20,443 nucleotides of DNA from an uncultured Alphaproteobacteria bacterium (GCA_947305255.1 CAMZDE010000016.1:1-20443); one strand, 5' to 3'; positions 13,892-20,443 are shown, counted from the first letter of the stretch. Notes: generated from the sequence alone by a model not told the origin. Made by a program: numbers and translations.

Positions 13892-15007
13892 ATGATTATA
13901 CATAATGATATTCAACTGGATTTTGATGATGTTTTGATTGCACCACAAACGACGACTATTAATCATAGAAGCGAAGTCGATATTATGCGCGATTTCAAAA
14001 AAATACCCCTACGGTGCGTACCGATTATGTCTGCAAATATGACCCAAACAGGCAATTTCAATGTTGCACGCGAATTATTAAAAACCAAGATGTGCGCGAC
14101 TTTACACAAATTTTATAACGCCAATCAGATTATTGAATTTATCAATGATATTTTAACAAATCCTGATAATCGTTCGGCTATTGATGACGACGGTGTTGAC
14201 GGCAGTATTGCGTTGGCACGTTTGTTTGTGACGGTTGGCAAACGCAATTGGGACAACGAATTAAAGAAATTGGCAGATATCGCTATAAAGACAAACGCGG
14301 GTTTCAGCATATTGCTGGACGTGCCAAACGCGTATATTCCTGAAATTACAGATTGTGTAAAACAATTACGCGATTTATATCCAACGAAAATTATCGCTGT
14401 TGGAAACGTTTGCAGCGGTGACGAAACCCAAAAACTGATTCTGGCTGGTGCAAATCTGGTTAAACAAGGCATCGGCCCCAGTTTAATTTGTATGACCCGC
14501 AACCAAACAGGATGCGGCCGCCCACAATTATCAGCAACCATAGATTGCGCGAACGCTGCGCATCAAGTTGGCGGATATGTCATTGTTGACGGTGGATTCA
14601 AACAAAACGGCGATTTTTGCAAGGCTTTTGTTGCAGGTGCTGATTTTTGTATGTCGGGTTCTATGTTCGTAGGCTGTGAAGAATCAGACAGCAACAAAGT
14701 CATAAAACACATTAAAACCAATGAAATCAACCCTGAAACCAAAGAACCAATCATTGAACAAAAATATTTCAAAGAATATTACGGTATGAGCAGTTTTCGC
14801 GCACAACAAGAAAACTATGGTGAAACGACAAAGTCTGGAACCAGCGAAGGCGTGGAACGCAAATTCGTCCCGTTCACCGGCCCAATATGCGGCACTATAA
14901 ACGACATTTGTGGCGCCCTGCGCAGTTGCGGCAGTTATATTGGTGCAAAAAACATCAAAAATTTTAGTCGTCAAGGTATGTTTTACAAAGTTAATCGCAT
15001 AAAATAG
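13892..15007 (+). CDS. guaC: GMP reductase
   Basis: The 371-aa TIM-barrel enzyme of the IMPDH/GMPR family converts GMP to IMP with NADPH, releasing ammonia, in purine salvage. GuaC features: LDFDDVLIAPQ near the N-terminus, PIMSANMTQTGNF, AVGNVCSGDE, the catalytic loop GIGPSLICMTRNQTG with the nucleophilic Cys, GRPQLSATIDCANAAH, VIVDGGFKQNGDFCKAF, and YYGMSSFRAQ. No CBS domains are present, which separates it from IMP dehydrogenase. An insertion (NPETKEPIIEQKY) precedes YYGMSS and makes it slightly longer than E. coli GuaC. The chosen start fits the promoter and an AAGGGTG ribosome site. The stop is TAG, the only natural TAG terminus in the window. It is monocistronic. Confidence 0.93.
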   Translation: MIIHNDIQLDFDDVLIAPQTTTINHRSEVDIMRDFKKIPLRCVPIMSANMTQTGNFNVARELLKTKMCATLHKFYNANQIIEFINDILTNPDNRSAIDDDGVDGSIALARLFVTVGKRNWDNELKKLADIAIKTNAGFSILLDVPNAYIPEITDCVKQLRDLYPTKIIAVGNVCSGDETQKLILAGANLVKQGIGPSLICMTRNQTGCGRPQLSATIDCANAAHQVGGYVIVDGGFKQNGDFCKAFVAGADFCMSGSMFVGCEESDSNKVIKHIKTNEINPETKEPIIEQKYFKEYYGMSSFRAQQENYGETTKSGTSEGVERKFVPFTGPICGTINDICGALRSCGSYIGAKNIKNFSRQGMFYKVNRIK

Positions 15008-15093
15008 TTTGCCAAAATCAGGCACACAATCTTGACAATCGACTTTAAAGCGTGAATGGCTGAACAAATGTTATGGTGAAATAGAAATATAAA

Positions 15094-15119
15094 AAAACGC
15101 CCGTTTGGGCGTTTTTTTT
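15094..15119. terminator. Bidirectional terminator between guaC and the amidase gene
   Basis: AACGCCC / GGGCGTT with loop GTTT is flanked by A7 and T8, so it can stop both converging transcripts. The amidase stop overlaps its edge. Confidence 0.88.
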
Positions 15120-16302
15120 ATACATCAAAATCGTAAGCTTTAACCGATTTTACAATCGCGGCAACCAATTTATTTTGATGTTCATCTGATTTTAATAACT
15201 TTTCTTCTTTCTTGTTCGACAAATGCCCTAATTCAATCAAAGCCCCCGGCACAGTTGAACGCAACACCGCAAACGGCGCATGACGAACCGCAGGCCCAGG
15301 TTGTTGTTCAATTGATGCACGATTCATTGTTTTTGCACAACCTGTGGCGTATTCTTCACTAAGTTCTGCGACCGCATGCTGTTGCAACGCAGAAAGTGCA
15401 ACACGAATATCTTTGGAAAACTGTTCAAATCCATCAACGTCTATTTTATCAGCCGCGTTTTCAGATTCTGCCAATTTTTGAGCCTCTTCGTCTGACGCTT
15501 TTTCAGACAATGTATATATTGAAAAACCCTTCATATCGCGACTAGGGTTCGCATTTGCATGCAACGATATAAACAAATCAGCATGTTTTTTTTCAGCGAT
15601 TTCTGCACGTTCGCCTAGTTTCAAATATGTATCATTTGATCGCGTCAAAAACGTTTTATAACCATTCGCATCCAATTTAGATTTCAATTTTTTAGCAACC
15701 GATAAAACTATGGTTTTTTCTTGGGTTCCGCCCTTACCTATGCACCCAGGGTCTTTGCCACCATGCCCTGCATCGATTACAATAATATGCTGTTTCGCGC
15801 CGGCCTGTGGTGCAGTATTTTTTGTTTCGTTTTTCGCAGTTGTCGTTGGTGCCGGCGCATTTGCATCAATACCCCGTCCGGTTCCACGTGCAAAATCAAT
15901 TACCAATCTATAATCATTATCGCCATTTGGTTCTAAAACCATAATTTGATTTTTTTCAATTGCATCAATAGCCCCAGTCAAAGCCGCCACGATTTGCAAT
16001 TTTGTTCCATCTTGAACCTGAGTAATACGGTTTATTAATGTGCCATTTGCCAATGCGGGTTTAACATCGCCGTGCCCATTTGTATTCGACAAATTCACAA
16101 TCAATTGTTTTTCGCCATACGACAAAGAATAAGATGGTCGTGACGCAGTTTCGATTACCAATCGCGTTTTATCCCCAGGTTGGACGCCAGTTCGCAGATT
16201 TTTCAATGAATTTGGCGCAGCAAACGCGACACGTGGCGAAATACCGATAACAATCGCACTGAATCCCGCTGATTTCAAAAGTTGTCTTCTGGATATTTTC
16301 AT
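15118..16302 (-). CDS. N-acetylmuramoyl-L-alanine amidase, Tat-exported (AmiC-like)
   Basis: The 394-aa precursor starts MKISRRQLLKSAGFSAIVIG, a twin-arginine signal (SRRQLLK), with a cleavage site near AFA|AP. Residues 35-140 fit an AMIN peptidoglycan-targeting domain, followed by a Pro/Thr/Ala-rich linker. The Amidase_3 domain (about 175-390) carries the zinc ligands and catalytic residues in IDAGHGGKDPG, GGTQEKTI, SLHANAN and LIELGHLSN. It cleaves the amide between MurNAc and the stem peptide in the periplasm, as AmiA/AmiC do when daughter cells separate. I chose ATG 16302 rather than the one at 16338 because the Tat motif then lies at the N-terminus. A helical insert (about 245-305) sits where AmiB/C-type enzymes have their regulatory helix, suggesting activation by an EnvC/NlpD-like partner. 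Confidence 0.92.
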   Translation of the reverse strand: MKISRRQLLKSAGFSAIVIGISPRVAFAAPNSLKNLRTGVQPGDKTRLVIETASRPSYSLSYGEKQLIVNLSNTNGHGDVKPALANGTLINRITQVQDGTKLQIVAALTGAIDAIEKNQIMVLEPNGDNDYRLVIDFARGTGRGIDANAPAPTTTAKNETKNTAPQAGAKQHIIVIDAGHGGKDPGCIGKGGTQEKTIVLSVAKKLKSKLDANGYKTFLTRSNDTYLKLGERAEIAEKKHADLFISLHANANPSRDMKGFSIYTLSEKASDEEAQKLAESENAADKIDVDGFEQFSKDIRVALSALQQHAVAELSEEYATGCAKTMNRASIEQQPGPAVRHAPFAVLRSTVPGALIELGHLSNKKEEKLLKSDEHQNKLVAAIVKSVKAYDFDV

Positions 16303-16360
16303 AGCAAATATTATATCAAAAAAAGAACAAGATATCAAGATGGCATACGATTTTTTTCAA

Positions 16361-16390
16361 AACAAAAAACCACCGCAAAACACAGTGGTT
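16361..16390 (-). terminator. Terminator of the cysteine-rich protein gene
   Basis: On the minus strand AACCAC (16390-16385) pairs with GTGGTT (16373-16368) around an 11-nt loop, followed by a TTTTGTTTT tract. It lies 23 nt after the stop at 16413. Confidence 0.7.
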
Positions 16391-16412
16391 TGTTTTGTTT
16401 CAGATATCGCAA

Positions 16413-17690
16413 TTAACGACTTACACAATTTGCAAACGTTTGCGCAATCAAAGACTTTTCAGATTGCGACAACGTAGCGACAGGAACCACGAAACAGCGC
16501 GAACTATCGCGGATAACATAAACTTTGGTTCCACGTTTGTATGCCGTTTGCATATTATCCATTTGCAGCGAACTTAAAAAACTATTTGGTGTTGACGCCG
16601 CATTATTGGTTAAACCCGCCTGAACAACAGTGTTCGCCGTTGTATAATCATATATTTCAGACAACGATGTCACTTCCATAAAAAGACTCTGCGTGGCATA
16701 CGGATTTTCAACTGATGCCGTATTTGATGTTGGAAAAGCGACATTTGCCAACACTGTGGCCGCAGTTTGCAGTGACGGATAACCAGTCGTTGTTTCGTGC
16801 GCCGTTGTATTTAATTGCAAATCATCACCGCACGCCAAATTCATACGATTTGTATAACTGGCTAAAATTGCATCAACCGCAGATTCCCAATTGTTTCCTT
16901 TGGAATTCAAATCCAAATTCACAATTTTTTCAGCCCAACCCCAAATATTTGCGCCGACATTCCCAGCGTTTGCGAAACGTGTCACCATTTCAGCCGACCC
17001 ACCAACAACGCCCGCACCACAATAATCGGTCAACATTGATTTCAACATACTCTCTGTTTCGTTACCGTATGACAACGCCACAGAATGACACGCCATCGCC
17101 GCTTCTAGTTCATGACGACGTTGCAAGCATAAATCTGAATGAGATTTAGTCAATTTGTCCGCCATATTAGCCATTGATAGGTACGACATAACCTCTTGCT
17201 GGACATAAGATGGACACAAACGCGCCGCGGTATTTACCCCTGGATTACCATTTTTCGTCATTGTGTTATATTGTGGTAACAAAATAGAAGTATCGCGTTG
17301 CAAACACAACAAAGCGTAATTATAAAGTTCTATTTCCAGATTAGATGCTGTCGTCATACAACGTCCCGATGTTTTCCCCGGCACAGCCGTCACATCACCG
17401 CAATAATCAGACAGACATTTATAAATACGTTGACGACATGCAGAATCAACGTCCGGCTGTGTCACCATGTAATATATATTTCTCTGGTTTTGGACATACG
17501 CGTTTGCCAACGCCTTTTGCCCACGCGTTGTCGTTGTTGTCCCCGAACCGGCGTATGTATTACCGTTTGTCGTATAAACAACCGACGTCCGTCCGCCGTC
17601 ATTTACAACCGTTCCTGCAGACACGCCAAACGCCGAATTTACGCTAACACATGCGCAAACACAACCTAAAACAGATAAAATCTTGTTCAT
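16413..17690 (-). CDS. Hypothetical cysteine-rich secreted protein
   Basis: The 425-aa precursor starts MNKILSVLGCVCACVSVNSA, a Sec-type signal peptide with cleavage near AFG or VSA. I chose ATG 17690 because it follows AGAGGGAT and opens the signal peptide; the ATG at 17732 adds a non-hydrophobic stretch. The mature part has 12 cysteines, an even number, consistent with disulfides in the periplasm or outside. Two motifs each occur twice: LSDYCGD / LTDYCGA and LCLQRD / LCLQRR, suggesting an internal duplication across about residues 85-235. The N-terminal part is Thr/Gly rich and looks like a flexible tether. I do not recognise the family. Its own promoter and terminator make it a single-gene unit. 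Confidence 0.78.
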   Translation of the reverse strand: MNKILSVLGCVCACVSVNSAFGVSAGTVVNDGGRTSVVYTTNGNTYAGSGTTTTTRGQKALANAYVQNQRNIYYMVTQPDVDSACRQRIYKCLSDYCGDVTAVPGKTSGRCMTTASNLEIELYNYALLCLQRDTSILLPQYNTMTKNGNPGVNTAARLCPSYVQQEVMSYLSMANMADKLTKSHSDLCLQRRHELEAAMACHSVALSYGNETESMLKSMLTDYCGAGVVGGSAEMVTRFANAGNVGANIWGWAEKIVNLDLNSKGNNWESAVDAILASYTNRMNLACGDDLQLNTTAHETTTGYPSLQTAATVLANVAFPTSNTASVENPYATQSLFMEVTSLSEIYDYTTANTVVQAGLTNNAASTPNSFLSSLQMDNMQTAYKRGTKVYVIRDSSRCFVVPVATLSQSEKSLIAQTFANCVSR

Positions 17691-17713
17691 TAAAAATCCC
17701 TCTCGTTGTGATA

Positions 17714-17742
17714 ATTGTATCATATTTATCACATTAACGCAA
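17714..17742 (-). promoter_or_regulatory. Promoter of the cysteine-rich protein gene
   Basis: On the minus strand TTGCGT (17742-17737), a 17-nt spacer and TACAAT (17719-17714) lie about 24 nt before the ATG. It diverges from the prfB promoter 30 nt away. Confidence 0.5.
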
Positions 17743-17771
17743 TAAAACTTTCACTAAAAAACACAAAAAAG

Positions 17772-17799
17772 TTGATTTAGTCAAAATTATTGATATATT
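17772..17799 (+). promoter_or_regulatory. prfB promoter, giving a nearly leaderless mRNA
   Basis: TTGATT (17772-17777), a 16-nt spacer and TATATT (17794-17799) place the start site at about 17806, next to the ATG at 17807. No Shine-Dalgarno is visible before that ATG. Confidence 0.5.
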
Positions 17800-17806
17800 T
17801 TTTATT

Positions 17807-18878
17807 ATGACGATTGTGAACAACGACATTTTAACGCAAATTTGTGACGACATTTCCGCGTTAAGGGGGTTTCTTTGACCCCAAAAAAATCCAATCAGAG
17901 ATTGATAAATTAACTGAAATTTCCAACCAAGATAATTTATGGGACAATCCAGAATATGCACGCGGCATTTTGCAGAAAAAATCCAATTTGGAAAAGCAAA
18001 TCGGCGAATTAAATCGATTGGAAAGTGAATATAAAAACCTTAGCGAATTATTCGAAATGTCACCTGATGATACGGACGTAAATAATGCTATTATAAAATT
18101 ATCAGACGACGCGCATCGCGCAAAATTTATCACATTGTTCCGCGCTCCCGAAGATAACAACGGCGCATTTTTGTTTATTCAAGCGGGTGCCGGTGGTACC
18201 GAAGCCCAAGATTGGGCACAAATGTTGTCACGCATGTACACGCGATGGTGCGAAAGACACGGTTTCGCAATTGAAACAGTCGAAGAACACGCCGGCGACG
18301 TTGCAGGTGTCAAAAGTGTCACTTTCCGTATATCGGGCGAACGCGCGTATGGTTGGTTGAAAAACGAAATCGGTGTCCACAGATTGGTTCGCATTTCGCC
18401 TTTTAACGCAAACGGCAAACGCCAGACCAGTTTTGCGTCGGTTGACGTATGGCCCGATGTTGATGATTCTATTGAAATCGAAATAAACGAAAAAGATTTG
18501 CGAATTGACACATATCGGTCATCTGGGGCCGGCGGTCAGCACGTTAATAAAACCGATAGCGCGGTTCGGATTACTCATATTCCAACGAATACCGTTGTGA
18601 CATGTCAAAATGAACGCAGCCAAATTCAAAACAAAGAAATGGCGATGAAGATGTTGCGGTCGCGGCTGTATGAACTGGAATTACAAAAACGCGCCGCCGA
18701 AGAAGACGCAGCGAAAGCGAATCAGAAAAAAATTGAATGGGGCAGCCAGATTCGCAATTATGTCTTGTACCCGTATCAATTGGTCAAAGATGTTCGCACA
18801 AATGTTGAAAAAACAGATTCAAACGCTGTCTTGGACGGTGATTTAGATGATTTTATGCTGGCAATGTTGGCACAATAA
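17807..18878 (+). CDS. prfB: Peptide chain release factor 2, with programmed +1 frameshift
   Basis: The first 23 codons (MTIVNNDILTQICDDISALR, then GFL) end at CTT TGA (17873-17878). Translation then shifts +1 to read GAC at 17877 and continues to TAA at 18878, for a total of about 356 aa. RF2 hallmarks: the SPF stop-codon anticodon motif in RISPFNANGKR, and the GGQ catalytic motif in SSGAGGQHVNKTDS. It recognises UGA and UAA and releases the peptide on the ribosome. The N-terminal coiled helical domain continues across the shift. The frameshift is autoregulatory: low RF2 slows termination at UGA and favours the shift. A caller that ignores the shift starts at about 17970. Confidence 0.95.
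17863..17879 (+). promoter_or_regulatory. RF2 programmed frameshift site
   Basis: AAGGGGG, an internal Shine-Dalgarno-like element, sits 3 nt before the slippery CTT TGA C, as in E. coli prfB (AGGGGGTATCTTTGAC). Here the spacer is TTT. Confidence 0.95.
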
Positions 18879-18886
18879 TGTATAAT
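18858..18886 (+). promoter_or_regulatory. tRNA-Arg promoter
   Basis: CTGGCA (18858-18863, inside prfB), a 17-nt spacer and a perfect TATAAT (18881-18886) end 11 nt before the tRNA. The tRNA may also be read from prfB. Confidence 0.5.
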
Positions 18887-18897
18887 ATATTCCATAT

Positions 18898-18974
18898 GCA
18901 CCCATAGCACAACTGGATAATGCGTCGGCCTCCGAAGCCGAAGATTGCAGGTTCGAATCCCGCTGGGTGCGCCA
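18898..18974 (+). tRNA. tRNA-Arg (anticodon CCG)
   Basis: GCACCCA pairs with TGGGTGC, discriminator G, CCA encoded (18972-18974). Anticodon stem TCGGC/GCCGA with loop CTCCGAA gives CCG, which reads CGG. T-arm is AGGTTCGAATCCCGC-like. The gene lies 19 nt after the prfB stop. Confidence 0.96.
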
Positions 18975-19014
18975 CAAATAAAAAATCGGGTTCATCCCGG
19001 TTTTTTTATTTGTG
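18973..19014 (+). terminator. Long hairpin terminator abutting the tRNA-Arg CCA
   Basis: CACAAATAAAAAATCGGG pairs with CCCGGTTTTTTTATTTGTG across a short TTCAT loop. The layout matches the hairpin after tRNA-Ser(CGA), but the stem sequence differs. Confidence 0.8.
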
Positions 19015-19150
19015 TTGTGTCAGCCCGGGATTTGAAACTTAGGTTCGACAACAAGTAGATTTTGGAAGTGCTAACGCACCAAAATCGTCACGGTTGCAAC
19101 GCAGCAGGCACATTTATGTGCCGTGCGAGATAATCCCGCTGGGTGCGCCA
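18975..19150 (+). repeat. tRNA-tail unit 1 behind tRNA-Arg
   Basis: Hairpin terminator, then GTGTTGTGTCA, GGTTCGACAACAAGTA (19042-19057), an 8-bp hairpin GATTTTGG/CCAAAATC, GTCACGGTTGCAACGCA, a GGCACA/TGTGCC hairpin, and 19132-19150. This last segment is an exact copy of the final 19 nt of the tRNA (AATCCCGCTGGGTGCGCCA). CCA to CCA distance is 176 nt, the same as at tRNA-Ser(GCT). Confidence 0.85.
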
Positions 19151-19312
19151 TAAATTCAAACCGGCCTTGTGCCGGTTTTGATTTATGTTGTGTCACCCCG
19201 GGATTTGAACCCGAGTTCGACAACAAGTAGATTTTGGAAGTGTGAACGCACCAAAATCGTCACGGTTGCCACGCAGGCATTTATGCCGAGTGAATCCCGA
19301 TGTCGTGCGCCA
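19151..19312 (+). repeat. tRNA-tail unit 2 behind tRNA-Arg
   Basis: This is a second tandem copy of 162 nt. It has a CCGGC/GCCGG terminator-like hairpin inside ATAAAT/ATTTAT arms, GTTCGACAACAAGTA (19215-19229), the same GATTTTGG/CCAAAATC hairpin, GTCACGGTTGCCACGCAGGC and a GGCA/TGCC hairpin. It ends with a degenerate tRNA tail at 19293-19312 that still finishes GTGCGCCA. Confidence 0.85.
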
Positions 19313-19355
19313 TAAATTCAAACCGGCCTTGTGCCGGTTTTGATTTATGTTGTGC
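19313..19355 (+). repeat. Partial third tRNA-tail unit
   Basis: The hairpin of unit 2 (CCGGC/GCCGG with its ATAAATTC and ATTTATG arms, then TTGTG) is repeated exactly from 19311. The unit then breaks off. From 19356 to 19484 there is no gene. That stretch holds a GCAACAT/ATGTTGC inverted repeat (19371-19392) and a CCCCAT/ATGGGG pair enclosing GTCGC/GCGAC (about 19411-19447). Confidence 0.8.
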
Positions 19356-19484
19356 AATGTCCCAAGTCTTGCAACATCCGGTTTTATGTTGCGGGGCTGG
19401 AAATAATTCTGCCCCATGGGGGAAGTGTCGCGTAGCGACGAATGGGGTACATCTGTTTTTATTATTACACACAAAAAGGGTATT

Positions 19485-19750
19485 GTCATTGCGAGAGTAT
19501 TCAACCAACCCGTCTTTGCCTTTCGCAAAGCCGCGGCTACGCTACTGCGGAGACGGGTTGTTGAATACTCGTGGCAATCCAGTATATCTTTATGTCGGTG
19601 CAACGCACCGTTCTTGTTTTTTGTTTAACAATTTGTCGGCTTCGCCGATATTTTAATTTGACTGGATTCCCACGTCGTGTTTTTCACAACGCTATCGCTT
19701 TTGTGAGAAAACACTTCTCGGAATGACATAGCCCTTTTCTCGCAATGACA
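19485..19750. repeat. Composite intergenic palindrome
   Basis: Nested inverted repeats: outer GTCATTGCGAG (19485-19495) with CTCGCAATGAC (19740-19750), and inner GTGGCAATCCAG (19571-19582) with CTGGATTCCCAC (19662-19673, one mismatch). A long hairpin lies inside: 19495-19515 pairs with 19551-19570 (GAGTATTCAA and AACCCGTCT arms). Smaller hairpins are CGGTGC/GCACCG and TCGGC/GCCGA. The ends resemble the TCATTGCGAG...GCAATCC palindromic repeats common between genes in many Proteobacteria. No coding sequence is supported. Confidence 0.75.
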
Positions 19751-19770
19751 CCTCTCTTTTCGTTCGTTTA

Positions 19771-20319
19771 TTATTGTTGTCCCGATGCAGTCACAAATGG
19801 AACTTCGGTTTTTGCATTATCATTGTCCCACGTTGTGTAAATTTCAACACGTTTGTTGGATATTGTTGTGTTAACATCAGTAATCGCATTTCTGACAGCT
19901 GTCATGTTAACTAGTGTAACATCAGGATCTACAGTTGGATAATCGTTATTCCAAAGCCATCCTTGCACCTCTATCTCAATAGGATGACCTACGCCACTAA
20001 CAGTATGAAGTAGTTTTGGTTGCAAGGTTTCAAACATTAAATCTACGTCCTCTCTTATCAGCTTATCTGACATGTTCACTGCTGCAATAGCCTCATTATA
20101 CGCGCCTTTAACATATGCGGTTGACGCAATATGTGACGCATCATCATTTGTTACTTCTAATGTCTCATAAGGGGGCGCTTCTTCCGGGATGGTCACGGTT
20201 CCACCATTATAAGAAACGGGGACAGGACGATTAATTTCGTTATAAACATAATCCGCATAAACCACCATGGGTAATGCAGATATGACGGCAAATGTTAATA
20301 TTGTTTTTGTTGCTTTCAT
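19771..20319 (-). CDS. Hypothetical secreted protein, 182 aa
   Basis: The protein starts MKATKTILTFAVISALPMVV, a Sec signal peptide with a likely cut after Ala22. The mature part is acidic and has a recognisable stretch DDASHIASTAYVKGAYNEAI (about 59-78), a helical block of the type seen near coiled stalks, followed by VNMTAVRNAITDVNTTI. It lacks cysteines and membrane spans. The SD AAAGGAGAG precedes the ATG. The leader carries a terminator hairpin and TTGTTTAAA tract like those before the gene at 1-74, and both signal peptides contain LALP/SALP. The two may be members of one surface or periplasmic family. Function unknown. Confidence 0.72.
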   Translation of the reverse strand: MKATKTILTFAVISALPMVVYADYVYNEINRPVPVSYNGGTVTIPEEAPPYETLEVTNDDASHIASTAYVKGAYNEAIAAVNMSDKLIREDVDLMFETLQPKLLHTVSGVGHPIEIEVQGWLWNNDYPTVDPDVTLVNMTAVRNAITDVNTTISNKRVEIYTTWDNDNAKTEVPFVTASGQQ

Positions 20320-20344
20320 CGTTTCTCTCCTTTATTTGTTTAAA

Positions 20345-20375
20345 CAACAAAAACCACCTATATAAAAAGGTGGTT
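20345..20375 (-). terminator. Leader terminator upstream of the secreted-protein gene
   Basis: On the minus strand AACCACC (20375-20369) pairs with GGTGGTT (20358-20352) across a 10-nt loop, then TTTTTGTT. It sits about 30 nt before the ATG, inside the 5' leader. Confidence 0.75.
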
Positions 20376-20443
20376 GGAGGCTAGAAACAATTCAGAGTGA
20401 AATTGTGTGCCTTATTCTTTATATTCGGCAACCCTCCAACCAT
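20345..20443 (-). promoter_or_regulatory. Attenuator-like leader (partial, window edge)
   Basis: GGTTGGAGG (20441-20433) can pair with CCTCCAACC (20380-20372) in 9 bp, enclosing an ACAATT/AATTGT hairpin. The last 4 nt of that stem are also the first 4 nt of the terminator stem, so the two folds exclude each other. Its 3' part (CACTCTGAATTG, then ACCACCTTTTT) resembles the 3' part of the RNA at 177-388. Confidence 0.5.

Noticed and set aside
14125..14541. 138-codon minus-strand frame inside guaC
   Set aside because: It is fully antisense to the well-supported GMP reductase and has no start signals.
17876..17878. prfB as a pseudogene because of an early TGA
   Set aside because: The context AAGGGGG-TTT-CTT-TGA-C is the known programmed frameshift signal of RF2.
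18975..19355. CRISPR array
   Set aside because: Only two to three units of about 165 nt that each contain a tRNA tail; no short repeats with unique spacers and no cas genes.
19193..19656. Overlapping 118- and 136-codon frames on both strands
   Set aside because: They lie inside the tail units and palindromes; length comes from repeat sequence and no start signal is present.

Overview
The window is a low-GC stretch of chromosome from an alphaproteobacterium. The evidence is a trcR (DUF1013) regulator next to rpoD, an alphaproteobacterial-style housekeeping gene set (fused accDA, guaC, Tat-exported amidase, frameshifted prfB), SD-led signal-peptide proteins, and three tRNA genes with encoded CCA. 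The set fits a host-associated or gut lineage, but that is inference; no rRNA or other taxonomic marker is present. Nearly all stops are TAA, with one TGA and one TAG terminus. Layout, left to right. 1-430: start of a secreted-protein gene (minus) behind a leader with a promoter, a branched structured RNA and a terminator. 464-3825: guanylate-kinase-like gene, rpoD and trcR, all minus. 3903-8824: a minus-strand cluster of two TbpB-like surface lipoproteins and a Slam (DUF560) outer-membrane barrel. This is a type XI secretion locus, with an in-frame TAG inside slam. 8899-9198: tRNA-Ser(GCT) and its tail repeat. 9279-11304: accDA fusion preceded by a frameshifted HU/IHF gene. 11464-12524: a peroxiredoxin and an alkyltransferase-like DNA repair protein, converging on a shared TTAA stop. 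12586-12893: tRNA-Ser(CGA) and its tail repeat. 13025-15007: an unknown gene and GMP reductase. 15118-17690: cell-wall amidase and a cysteine-rich secreted protein. 17807-18878: prfB with the programmed +1 frameshift. 18898-19355: tRNA-Arg(CCG) followed by tandem tail repeats. 19485-19750: a composite palindrome. 19771-20443: another secreted-protein gene with a leader resembling the one at the left edge. The most unusual pattern is at the tRNA genes. All three are followed by the same kind of unit: a long terminator-like hairpin starting at the CCA, a roughly 100-nt structured core (GTTCGACA block, a variable-sequence hairpin, a linker with GGTTGC/TTGCG-like sequence, a second small hairpin), then a second copy of the last 19 nt (A58 to A76) of that same tRNA. 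The spacing is 162 to 176 bp. Hairpin stems differ in sequence but keep pairing, and the duplicated tail matches whichever tRNA is upstream. This looks like an undescribed tRNA-tail element, either a miniature integrative element or a tandemly duplicating RNA. Also notable are the two attenuator-like leaders at the window edges, the T11SS locus with its amber codon, and substitutions at DNA-contact positions in the housekeeping sigma factor.
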